A DNA stretch of 64,000 nt from Agarophyton chilense (Eukaryota; Rhodophyta; Florideophyceae; Gracilariales; Gracilariaceae), in contig JARGXX010000129.1 of NCBI GenBank assembly GCA_030374765.1, forward strand, positions 744,001 through 808,000, given 5' to 3'. Position numbers and translations under genes: made by a program. A model generated the notes under the pieces. It did not search any database. It was not told the origin of the DNA and saw only the letters and a program-made list of their open reading frames with translations. This document shows, one piece after another, positions 24,774 through 34,604 of the stretch. Position 1 is the first letter of the stretch; every line of letters starts with the position of its first letter.

Positions 24774-25996
24774 TCAATTACGACTACGAAAAGCAGAAGA
24801 GCTGCCATTTTTTTCAATACGACCCCTGCGAGCTCGAGAAAAGGATCGAAAACCGCGTACTCCACGGTTACTTTGGCTGGCTCTTACACGCAAGGACCTG
24901 TTCTTTTCGTGCGTTGCACGCCGGGTGATAGTCATGCAAGGATGGGCACGTACCATTAGGGATTCCGTTCCGGACGCATTCTCAGTCATTTGGTGGCTCC
25001 TGTAGCTTTGAGAGGGAACGACAGGTATTGGAGCACGTTGAGCAAGTACAGGTGCTGGGGTGATCTCGTCATCGTAAGCCTCTTGTCCAAGTGGAATAGG
25101 GACAGGTGCTGGAGTGACCCCATCGTCATCCACTTCTTGTACAAGTCGAGCGGAACTAAGAACTGGAGAGATCTCTTCCCTAGAACAGGAGCCGGTGCTG
25201 GAGTGATTTGGTCTTCAATGCGTGCCTCGTTCGCCTCTTGTTCAAGTAATGGAAGAGAAGCATTGTTTTGACTTTCGTAATGGTTGGAACTGATATCTCT
25301 CATGTTACTTCCATTATTGTCTGTATATGATGAGAACATGATCGTTCCGCAGGTGGAGAAAGACCTGAGAAAGGTACGTGACTCACTGGTCAAATCTTGG
25401 GTTTGACCTCCATCTCTCTGCGGTCTGATTTCTGAACCCAAACGATTAGCGTTAGCAGAGCTGCTGCCTGAGCCATAATTAAGATCTTTTCGCAGGCTCT
25501 CTTAAAGTAACATATTCAGGGCCCATTGGCCTACTGCTTTTCTCAGAATTAGGTAGTGGCGCTCGATCCTTCAACGGAACTCAATGACCACTCGTAGAAA
25601 GCTACGGATAAGACTTCGGTAAGTAAGTTTCCCTTCGTCAGGTACGTTCTTAACAGAGTAAAGAAACTCGCGAATACTGCGCATTGCAGAAAGAACGAAT
25701 TCTTCTGATATAGGATAGTCTGGATCGTAGTCACGACCTTCTAACGATGCAGTGTTTCGGTTGAATACCTTTCTTATGCGTATCTGAGATCCTTTACCTT
25801 CGTGACAATGCTCATCCTTGCGTCGATAATCAAATCTGGTTAGAACAGGAATAAACCTTTCATCTGAAGATGCTGTGGTAGATGTTTCTGTTTCTTTCGG
25901 ATCCTGGTTGGTGCGATGTGAAGGACACATTATGTTCAAATTTAGTGAAAGGAGCGGATATATGGAACACTCCTTGAATAGATGCTTGCCAGACAC
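24774..25996 (-). pseudogene. Partner protein of CACTA-like element, copy 1
   Basis: Pieces at 25571-25996, 24986-25441 and 24774-25133 form one gene read away from the transposase at 26254. The core AMRSIREFLYSVKNVPDEG (about 25680) matches SLRSIRDHLYDVRRGIDDG of copy 2 at 37462. Next comes a Ser/Asn-rich stretch, then three imperfect repeats with the motif D-x-[IV]-T-P-A-P (about 25060-25210), and a basic Arg/Ser-rich tail (RSFSRARRGRIEKNG) that also recurs in copy 2. A frameshift near 25130 and a stop after 25571 break it. I infer a DNA-binding partner comparable in role to TNPA of plant CACTA elements; no known domain supports this directly. Confidence 0.55.
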
Positions 25997-26253
25997 CGGC
26001 CCCAGATGAGTATTGTGAATACCAGATGTGGAACAACGCAGAAGGGGGGCTGAGGAAGGTCATCGGGGGAGATGGCGGCCATTTGGTATTTATGCACTTT
26101 TAACCAGTACAGTTTTGGTTCGTTATGGCGGGAACATGTGTCGTGGAACATTTTTAATCCAAGAACAAACCGTACATGGGGAACTTCATTAAACGCAACA
26201 ACAGAACACGAAACGCAAGTTTAATGAATTGACTTCGTCTCAGAACTTTACTG
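25997..26253. promoter_or_regulatory. Divergent promoter region between partner gene and transposase
   Basis: About 260 bp separate the two head-to-head genes, so both promoters must lie here or in the first codons. I see no convincing TATA box. The equivalent gap in copy 2 (36731-37461) is about 730 bp. Confidence 0.4.
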
Positions 26254-29200
26254 ATGTCCACGACGAGAAGATTTCGCCAGAACTACTCCACTAGAGCTAG
26301 AGATGGTGGATCTTCAACCTTTCGTCCAAATATGGATGACGGGATCCCGTATTCGAATAGCATATCTTCGTTTGAAGGTTTAGTGTCTCATGGTGGTGGC
26401 AACGGTGAAAAACGCTTTCATCACTCTGCAGCCCCCAGTGCCTCTCAGCCCAATATGAAAAGACGGAGAACATCTCAGGCTCCACAATCTATTCTAATGA
26501 AATTCGATCATGAGCACACAACAGACCATAGTGAATCTGAAGCGGTCCACAGCCCACATAGTATACCGTTGTCAGCCCGACCAGTGCGACGGAGGGGTGT
26601 AGCATATCAACGTCTCACACAGGCGTGGAATGAGAACGGTGTCGAACCATCTCCTGAAATTCTTGTTCCGCACGGACAAGCTGTACAAGAAAGGTCTAAT
26701 CACACTCATGGCGATCCAGGGGAGACTGTTGTTTGTGAAGAAGAGCGCGTGCAGGACGAGTACTGCGCTGTATTGTCCGTAACGGAAGGAGTCGTTGAGA
26801 ATGTACAAATTAATAGAAGTGCGAGTTCAGAGTTGTCGCAACATTTGTCCCTAGGTTCTTGGGAAGAAGAAGTTCAGGAGTTGCAACAAACAAATGATCC
26901 AAGAACTACAGAACTCTTGAAAGATGACGAGGTGAGAAGGGTTCTCGACGTTTTACTTATCACTGACCAGGGAGGGGTCTCGAAAAACCAAGCCTGGAGG
27001 CTACTATCTACTAACGTGGTTAACTCGAACTACAGCTACATTGTACTTATGTCGTACATTCGAAGAAGGGCTGGGGTTCGAAGATGCTTTGGAGCTATGT
27101 GCACCGAGTAACATGCTCCACATTACGAAAATATCGATGAAAGAAGGATATGTCCGAGTAAGAACTGCACCCAGCCTGTTACTATTAGTCGAAGATACTG
27201 GTATAGGTTGGTTTCTGAACAGCTAACGGCTTTATGTAAGGAAAAAGATTCGTTTGATTGCTTGATGGAGGGCTGCAAGAAAGCATGCAATGCGGTAACT
27301 AATCATATAGAGGACGATCTTTTTCTGTGCGAATATTACGATGGAACGTATTATCAGGAAATCCATTCGGAGAAGCTACGACACAGGAATCAAGGTGAAA
27401 GCCTGTAAATATTTCTGACTTTCTTGAGTGATGGGGTAGGGATTTTCAAGGGGCGGAAGATGGGGAGGTCTATTTGGCCTCTCATGTTCTCAATTCTGAT
27501 CTGCAGTTCAAAATACCGCTTTCAGGCAGCAAACGTTCTGATTTCAGGATTTGTTCCGGAATCTCATGATACGGAAAAGTTTTACCTCTTCCTCTCTTTC
27601 ATTTTCGCCGATCTGCAGCGATTACAGAATGGTTTGGACATTTATTGTTACGATGGTCACACTCGAAAAGTACAAGCATTCTTCATGTTTGTGACAGCAG
27701 ACTGGTCGGCCGCAAGTAAGCTTCTAGGTATGAAAGGTCAAAACGCCGAAATTATTTGTAGAAGATGTCACAAAGTTGCTCGAAGGACTGTTAACACTGG
27801 ACACGATATGTGGATGTTAGCAGAACTCATAAGATCAGGCAGTAATAGGCGAGGGTTTTCCCTAAGTTCACCATGTACCTAGATAGACATGGAATGCGCA
27901 AGGCCAAGGACGGCCAGAGAAACCGAGAAGATGTGGAAAAGACTTCACAGAGCGAAGAACGAATTGATGCGGGATCAAATAATGAAGGAATCAGGAGTGA
28001 AACGGTCACCCTCACTTGGAATTCTATACCTTGACATCGTGAAATGCGCCCCTTATGACCCAATGCATTTGTGGTTGCTTGGTTGGGTGAAACATTTCTT
28101 ATCTCTCTTTATTGGTTCACATTCAAAGTGTGATCCGAGGAAACATGCTTACATTGTGAGTGAGACTGTCATGCAGAACATAAATACGGCTGCTGCGTCT
28201 GGCTATCTCGGAATATCTTCACTATGGGGGCGCCCACCCGTTTTTTCCTGGTACATTGGAAGATAAAAGGGGGAAGATTATAAGAACTTTGCTCTGTGCT
28301 ATGGTCCCACTTTGTTCGACTGTAGTTCAATTCAGGGGAAATTGACTCATATCTGGGGTTTGACGTCAAAGATATCTCATATTCTTTTCGAAACGACTCT
28401 AAGAAAGGACGATGTTTGTCTTCTCAAAGAATACATTTCCAACGGTCACTCTTTGTTTATCGAATTGTTCTTTCGTGATGACTCAGAAGCCTTATGTCTA
28501 ACCCCAACTACTCATGAAGTAGTACATTTGCTTCAGATCCTGGAGGAGTGTGGATCTGTAATGAATATTTCTCAATTTATGGCCGAACGTGTGGCAGGAA
28601 CTCTGACAGCCATGAACAGATCAACGCAACGGCCAGAGGCTGGCCTTTTTCACAAGACTCATAATTTGTTCTCCTTCAGACTGATTAGTGGCGGACTTAG
28701 GCGCTGCATGGCATACGATGGAGAATATGTGTGTATGAAGCCAATGGCAGCGATGGATGCTGAGCGGTACGAAAACTCATTATTTGAATTAGGATGGGGT
28801 TCAGACGAGCATGAAGCAGAGAGCTTGTTCAAAGACGGAGCAGAACAATCACCGTCAAGTAGTTCTTCTTCCGATATGCTGGTCTTCGGTAGCGGTCGGT
28901 CAGTTGAAGGAGCAGAACGTTTTCGTCAAGCACTGGCATACGCAGAGGGATGGTTGCCAATAACTGCACAGCAAGTCAAAATAATGAAGTTGGGATTGTT
29001 TCCCTCTTTGACAGTAACTGACAAGAGTGGGCCTCTCAAGCTTGAAAGCTTTGCTGAGTTCAAGTGTCGCTCGAGCCAGGTTACACAAAGAGCGCGTCAC
29101 CGTTTTTGGGTAGCGGCGCATTTTGAATAGGACGTATCAATCCACTTTGGAGAACTTTCTATCCAGGAAACAGATTTTGACGTGTACTATGGGTGTGTTG

Positions 29201-29500
29201 ACGAATTATGGGACTTGGAAGTTAATTATCGAGTTCCAGGTGAGTAGACCACTCACAACAAAGCATTAAAGCTTGCATGAATTAACTGGGCTTATAGCAT
29301 TCGAATTGTTGCGTATAGCAGTCAGCCATACTCACTGCTTCATGAACCACAAAGACGTGGAACCGTACGTGATACTATTACCAGCATTGAAATTCTGTCT
29401 TGCAATAAGAGAAACATTGGCTTCATGGACTACAATGGCCGATGGACCTTCTACGACCCCATGTATCACAAGATTTGTTGTAGCCATGGTCCACAAGGAT
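26254..29500 (+). pseudogene. CACTA/EnSpm-like (tnp2-type) transposase, copy 1
   Basis: From Met 26254 one frame runs to 29130 with in-frame stops only: TAA 27109, TAA 27406, TAG 27880, TAA 28264, TAG 29128. The N-terminal 200 residues are polar and low in complexity. Then come CPSKNCTQP...RRYWYRLVSEQL and CEYYDGTYY, TADWSAASKLLGMKGQNAE followed by a Cys-rich ICRRCHK, and CAPYDPMHLWLLGWVKH, the order seen in tnp2/Transposase_21 proteins of CACTA elements. After 29130 the C-terminal block VYYGCVDELWDLEVNY follows, continuing with frame changes to about 29500. The minus-strand copy at 34605-36730 and the fragment at 20113-20814 are relatives. The superfamily call is by motif style and is not certain. 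Confidence 0.65.
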
Positions 29501-29706
29501 CTGGAATTTTACGAGGGGTTATGGGTGAGAGATGAGAAAATGATACTGTTGCCATCAGTTGTTCCATCTTCATTGAGGTCAACTATACATATTGCCATGT
29601 ATGCATTCTCATAAAAACAATTCCGCCACAAGAAATGTGGTTCGGACTGAACCCAATAGCAACACTATTACTTCTATGTTCTCGGAAACGGAAATTCCCT
29701 TCCAAA
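29501..29706. other. 3' flank of transposase copy 1
   Basis: Tail of the last open frame (to 29614) and noncoding sequence; nothing else is recognised. Confidence 0.3.
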
Positions 29707-29930
29707 AAAGCTAGTATTTTAATGCTAGGAAGTCAGTTGTTAATCTGCAAAGATGCTAGTATGAAAGTGCTAGACAATCTAGCCAACTAGCAAACGTCTA
29801 GGATGAGGTGAAGAATTTGCTAGCCCAGTTTTACCCTTCTAGCACCAGAAAACAAGCAGAAAGGAATGTAAATTTCGACGTGGATTTTACCACACTAATA
29901 CTAGCAAACTAGCAAACAAGAAAAATTAGT
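29707..29930. repeat. CTAG-rich subterminal repeat array
   Basis: About eleven CTAG cores, mostly as TGCTAG or its complement CTAGCA, occur within 225 bp (for example GATGCTAGTATGAAAGTGCTAG near 29752, and ACTAGCAAACTAGCAAAC near 29900). CACTA-type elements carry arrays of short motifs in both orientations near their ends that bind the DNA-binding protein. A similar, shorter cluster lies downstream of the inverted copy at 33776-33898. Confidence 0.55.
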
Positions 29931-30384
29931 CGATGTTATTGCCTAGAATAAACCGAAATTACTATCTACCACTTAAAAAACACATATAACAAATTACCAC
30001 TCAAAAAGTAAACGCACACAAAAATCGAAACAAGGACACCTAAAAATGCAACGAGAAACAGAAGAGCAAAACACAGTCAGTCACAATATGCCATTCAAAA
30101 ATTGCAGAAACCAAACGAACCTCTTCAAACCTTCTATGTCACTCATTCTTCAAACCATCTCCAACCCCTTCTTCTCCTTCTCATAGCAATGCATGATTCT
30201 CTTCTCCATGAACAGAACTTTCCATAACCCCCTAATCACATATTCGTGGCTCAGACTCCATATCATAAGGCCTGAAACGTCCCTACGTAAAAGTCTGCAA
30301 CGCATCCCAGGTGGTCCGTGAACTCGCTCATGAACACTTCTTCACGAACTGCCAAATACACCGTTTGCTTCGAAGGCATCCATA
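29931..30384. other. No gene recognised
   Basis: A-rich sequence (29930-30110) followed by pyrimidine-rich sequence (30120-30200). No motif or ORF can be supported. Confidence 0.4.
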
Positions 30385-31245
30385 GTGAAACAGTCCCGAC
30401 CCGCTCGAAATCCCCAAAAACATGCCTCGGTTCTTCCCTATTCACCTCCCTGTGCTCCAGTTACTCTCTGTATACCTCCTCCACCTTCCACCTCGCCGTC
30501 TATAAACTCCTTCGGCCTCAGTGATGATGATGAAGATGAGGAGATCAGGCCAAAGAGTACGATTTGCAAGGTGAAGACTCGAACGAAGCATGGGAACCCT
30601 CAAACGGTATATCTTAATGCGACCAATGGGAACCAAGTCGTTGGACCGAGTAGTGCAGCGACGGGCGGTGGCAAGAAGAGTGCGACACCTTGAAAGCCAG
30701 CTGCTATGGATGGTGGCGGCGGTGTGCAGGTGTTGAAGAAGCCGGAAACTGTTCAGTCGGGAATGATGGCTCCTTTGTCTGGGTCGGGGACTGGGGGAAG
30801 CCAAACCGCTGGCCGTACAGCAACGGAGGCAGCTATTGTAGCGGCAGGAAGCAGTGGAGCCGGGCCTATGGTGGTGGATGACGACGGGGGTATCAATGAC
30901 GTAATGGAGGTGTTGAACCCCACGAACGACATATATGATGAGGGAGTTGAGGTGCTCTCAGAAGACGCTGAACAGACGTTTGCGCAGAGCGACTTTAACA
31001 TTAGCGACTATGAGTATGTCAATGGGATTATTGACATCGAACTGATTGATCTCCCGGAGGTAACCGTGAGGAGTGTTTGTGAACCTCATATACTGAAATT
31101 GATAATATCTGTACGAGGGACGGGATTCCTGGGAGTGGTAGGTAACTTGAGAATTTATGTGGCGAAATCCGATAAGCCAATGAGCGAATGGGTGCTGGCA
31201 AATCGTATGTTGGTAAAATCCTTTCTCATAGATGGCCTTCGTTGA
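30385..31245 (+). CDS. Unrecognised ORF with one in-frame TGA
   Basis: One frame from 30385 to the stop at 31243, interrupted only by TGA at 30691-30693. The first part is Pro/Ser-rich with an acidic DDDEDEEI patch and a basic patch (KVKTRTKHGN). After the TGA come Gly/Ala/Thr-rich residues, then an acidic stretch (VVDDDGGINDVMEV to EVLSEDAEQT), then a more globular part with VCEPHILKLIISVRGTGF and MSEWVLANRML. I recognise no family. The layout of charged low-complexity residues followed by a globular region would fit a gag-like or DNA-binding protein of a mobile element. It abuts the LINE remnant at about 31430, so either could be truncated by the other. Confidence 0.35.
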
Positions 31246-31426
31246 CATATCGCCCTCAACTGCCTGAGGCCTACGCTACGAGACATTCCGGAGGTGTGCT
31301 GGAAGCTCAATGTGTCGTGGTGGAGTCAAAAAGACGGGCGTATGATTACGATGAGGAGATTCTGGCGATTGGGAATGCTTTCAACCAGCACGGTGGAGTT
31401 TGGAGAAAAAGTCGTTGGCGGACAAG

Positions 31427-33600
31427 TTACACACTCTGATGCCGTTGATGAGACTGATTGTGCAGTCGGAGAAGACGGAACTGTTGTTCATTACCGTAAG
31501 TGCTCATGCCGGGGCTCTGAAGATGAGTCGTTTCGTGGGAGTCTACACAATCCTCCATTTGACTCGTTTCGCCGAGCTTGGTTTGGAGGTCGTCATGTGT
31601 TCTCCTCTCGTGATGGACTCTGTTGGGAGGCCTGTCGCCGCGGTGGGGGTGGTTTGGACTAGGGCTACGGTGCTCGTTTTGTTTCGTTGTGTGTAGGTTG
31701 CCTCTGTTGGTGCGTGTACTCGGAATTTGTGCGCTATTGTCCATTGGTGTACAATCTTTCCTGTGCGGTTGGTGTGTTGTCGTATGTCCCAGGCCTTGGA
31801 TCGGGCATTGAGGTCGCCAATGAGTATTGTGTGATCTGTGGCGCTTGTTAGTACGTGGATTCGGCTTTCCTGTACCTGGGCTGTGTCTGCTTGCGGTAGG
31901 ATGTACGCGAGTAGAATCGTTAAGGTGCCACCGTTTTGGGCTCTTCCAACGAGCATTTGGTATCCGGGGCCTTTTCTGCGTCCTGCTTCAATGATTGGTG
32001 TGGTCAGGCGGCTTGTGAGGAGTAGTCCTCCGCCGGGGCGATGGCAACCCGCTCTTTTTCCTTCTGGTAGTGCAAGGATTGATCCCGGTCTGTGCTGTGA
32101 TGTGAGTTTGTGCATGGCTTCGCTCGCCCCGCTGGTCCACGTTTCTGTGATCCCTATTGCATCCAATTGTAGCAGTTCTCGTGCACGTACCATGGCATCA
32201 TACCCCCTGGTTTTCGTTTGTGCTCCGCCGCAGTTCCATAGTGCGATCCGAAATGGGGCGTGTGTGTGGTTTGGTTCCTTTGTTCGTGGTGTGCCGTGGC
32301 CTGAGACCGTTTCTTTCGGGTGTGTCTTCGTTCCTGGGTTTTGGAGTGTGGTGTTGTTCGCTCTTTAATCCATTTTGTTGGTTGGGGTGATCGGCTGACT
32401 AACTGGCAGTTGGTAGGTGCGCTTCGAAATTTTTTGCGGTCGGTGTGCGATGTTAGGATCTTTTCGGGTTGGAAAGGCGGGTTCTGTGTTAGTGGCGTTG
32501 CGGTGCGAGTGGTATTGTTTCCCGAGGTGTTTGGTTGTGCGGGAATGCTCGCGTGGCCAGTGGTTCTTGGTGGGTGGGGTGTTCTGCCTTTCGTTTGACA
32601 GGGTGCTGGTTAGAGGTCGCGTGTGGTCGGGGGGGTTGCCCTTTCCGCTCGGGTTGTCGTTCTTGTGATAAGGTAGTGTGTTTCGCGGTTCCCATGATGG
32701 CGTGTGCGGAATGGTGTGGGGGCTTCTCTGGTTGGTACGTTCGGCGCCGTGTATGTTGGTCTTGGCGCGTGTGTTTGTGCGGGTATTCCTATATGTCTGC
32801 GCAGGTTCGGAGTGCCTGTCCCTTGTTTGATTGGTGGTCGTGTGTCGTGTCTTGGTCGCGCTTCGACCGTGTGCTCGGGGTTTTGTGCGGTGGTGGTGTT
32901 GGCTGTTCGTGTGGCCTTGTGTTGTTACTGGGTCTTGTTTAGTAGCTGCTCTCGGGGAAGCATGTCAGTATGTCGTAGGATCTGGACCGTGCGAAAGTTT
33001 TTGAGTATGCGTGAATGCCTATGTTCCGTTGGTCTTGGCGTCCTGGTCTGCAACGTCTTTCTGTTCGTTGTCCTAGATCATGTTTGTGGCGGGGTGTCTG
33101 TGATCATCGCTGGCGATACGTGCTCCGAGAGCTTTGCTTCGTTTCGCCTCTCTTTTCCGTGTTCTGGCGCATCGGGCGTTGTTGCTCGATCCCTTGTATA
33201 GCCGGCATGTCTCCTTTTTCATTGTTGTTAACGCTAGTGAGGTTGTTGGCTGTCAATACGAGGCTCGTGTGGTTTGGATTGTTTGTCCGGTTTTCGGGGC
33301 TGTGCGGGCCAGTTCCTTCTTCATTCTCGTGTGTGACGTGTGGTAGGGTCTTAGGATTGGACGGCTGGTTGTCCTGGGTCGTCGCTTGTTTGTGCCGGTG
33401 TACGCTGTCTGCGTGAGGCGCTGGGTTTACTTTTTGGGTCCGTGGAGCGTCTTTGCCCCTGCCTTGAGACGGTGCTGGACCTCAGATGTTTGCGGCTGAC
33501 TTGTACGAAACCATCTGCGTCTGGGCGGCTGTCGCTTTCCGTCAGGTCGGATTCTAAAGGGCTGTGATCATTCCCCTGCTCTGGCACGTATTCCAAGTCT
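31427..33600 (-). mobile_element. LINE (non-LTR retrotransposon), 5' part
   Basis: On the minus strand an apurinic-endonuclease-type domain starts around 32260 with RIALWNCGGAQTKTRGYDA and ITETWTSG, and continues to TILIGDLNARSKAWD (about 31800). These are the hallmark blocks of LINE ORF2 endonucleases. Upstream (32300-33600) are long minus-strand stretches rich in Pro, Arg, Thr and His, which would be ORF1; a clear 81-codon piece is 33351-33596. The sense strand is strikingly A/C-rich. No reverse transcriptase follows: the LINE stops at about 31430. Ordinary LINE truncation removes the 5' end, so loss of the 3' half suggests a later deletion or insertion. Confidence 0.75.
31543..32260 (-). 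pseudogene. LINE ORF2 endonuclease domain
   Basis: Endonuclease/exonuclease/phosphatase-fold domain that nicks target DNA for target-primed reverse transcription. Seen: LWNCGG at the start, ITETW with the metal-binding Glu, RPGGGLLLTSRL, and GDLNARSKAWD with the D-x-N motif. The C-terminal SDH block is not recognisable, and stops follow after 31543. The part downstream to 31427 continues in a second frame. Confidence 0.75.
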
Positions 33601-33775
33601 TGTGAGTCGGTGTCTGGCGTTCGGCTGGTGTGGTTGCGCGCGCGGCGTGTGTAGATTTCCTTGCGTCGTTGGTCGTCATAATCTTGGCCTTCGTTGTGAA
33701 ATCAGTTGATGTGGGAGGGTTTGAGTCACATCTCCGTTATTCACATCTAGCGTTTGTCATCCAAACATCCATAGT
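33601..33775. other. No gene recognised
   Basis: Transition between the LINE 5' end and the CTAG cluster. No feature is visible. Confidence 0.3.
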
Positions 33776-33900
33776 AAACTAGCAGCATCTTGCGTATTCG
33801 TTTTCCATTCATAATTTACAGGATGTTGTTCTAGAATCGAAAGCCAAGTCCAGTTGGCACTCTTGCCGCATACTAAACTAGATGCTAATACTAGCTTCCT
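33776..33900. repeat. CTAG-containing repeat cluster, end of CACTA-like copy 2
   Basis: AAACTAGCAG, TTCTAGAATC and AAACTAGATGCTAATACTAGC occur within about 120 bp. The wording CTAATACTAGC is shared with 29892-29906. It lies downstream of the minus-strand transposase copy 2, the position that mirrors 29707-29930. Confidence 0.45.
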
Positions 33901-34604
33901 GAGAACACAGAAGTATAGATAGGAAGGAAATACGTATTACTCCGGAACCGTAAAACATAGCTTTTGTTTTTGATTTCAAGTACATGTAAACGGGATATTT
34001 TTTGGAAAACGACATGCAACTGTAAAGGGATACTAATTTGAATTCCCTGAATTACGATTGGTGATACCTCCAGAACATAATCGTATTGCAGGAATATCAT
34101 TTGCATATCTGTACTTCAACCAGTTCGGGACTGTTTTCGTACATCGGTCGGATATATTGTCTTTTATCATACGTGTGCCACTTGGATAGTGAGAGCATAC
34201 TTTCTGCTTAACAGAGGGACATCTTTTACCCACATTACTTGCATAGTTTTAGAATATTATAAGAGTACCATTGGGACATCAACTAAAACGCCTTTTAAAT
34301 TAAATCTACTGCGCAAACCTCTAAATCAATTTCGTACATTTTTCGGACGTCCCTAAAACATCTAGTTGCATCTCTGGGCTCACACTCCCGGGCCACTACA
34401 ATGCTCTTGAAAGTCTTCAGAGTTTTTTATACTGATGTCATATGCAGTAATAAGGACCACGTTCATAGCGTAGGATAATGTTTGATCCGTTCGGCATAGC
34501 CCACGCACGTGTAGCCGTCTATTAGGAAGCATGCTGTCCCCTGTTTCCTATGCGTTGTCAACGACAGGTACACAGAAGCCCTCACTTTCTTCAGCTAATT
34601 CGCT
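33901..34604. other. No recognisable gene; probably 3' part of copy 2
   Basis: Short minus frames (33891-34106, 34033-34233) do not match the C-terminal block of copies 1 and 3. This may be a decayed C-terminus or unrelated sequence. Confidence 0.3.

Noticed and set aside
4648..29130. Possible reassigned genetic code (UAA/UAG read as Gln), because many frames are broken only by TAA/TAG and some stops stand where Gln is expected (pogo TSHIL-stop-PCD, gypsy A NF-stop-EK, gypsy B GFH-stop-IR).
   Set aside because: Other TAG/TAA codons stand at positions that are Trp (Tc1) or Glu (ATAD2-like KWVG-stop-AER) in relatives, TGA stops also occur, and intact ORFs end at normal TAA/TAG codons. Ordinary C-to-T/G-to-A decay explains it better.
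31543..33416. Several long + strand ORFs (for example 31838-32368, 32704-33201) with hydrophobic, Cys/Val/Phe-rich proteins that look like membrane proteins.
   Set aside because: They are the complement of the A/C-rich LINE sense strand; the composition bias alone keeps them open and makes them hydrophobic.
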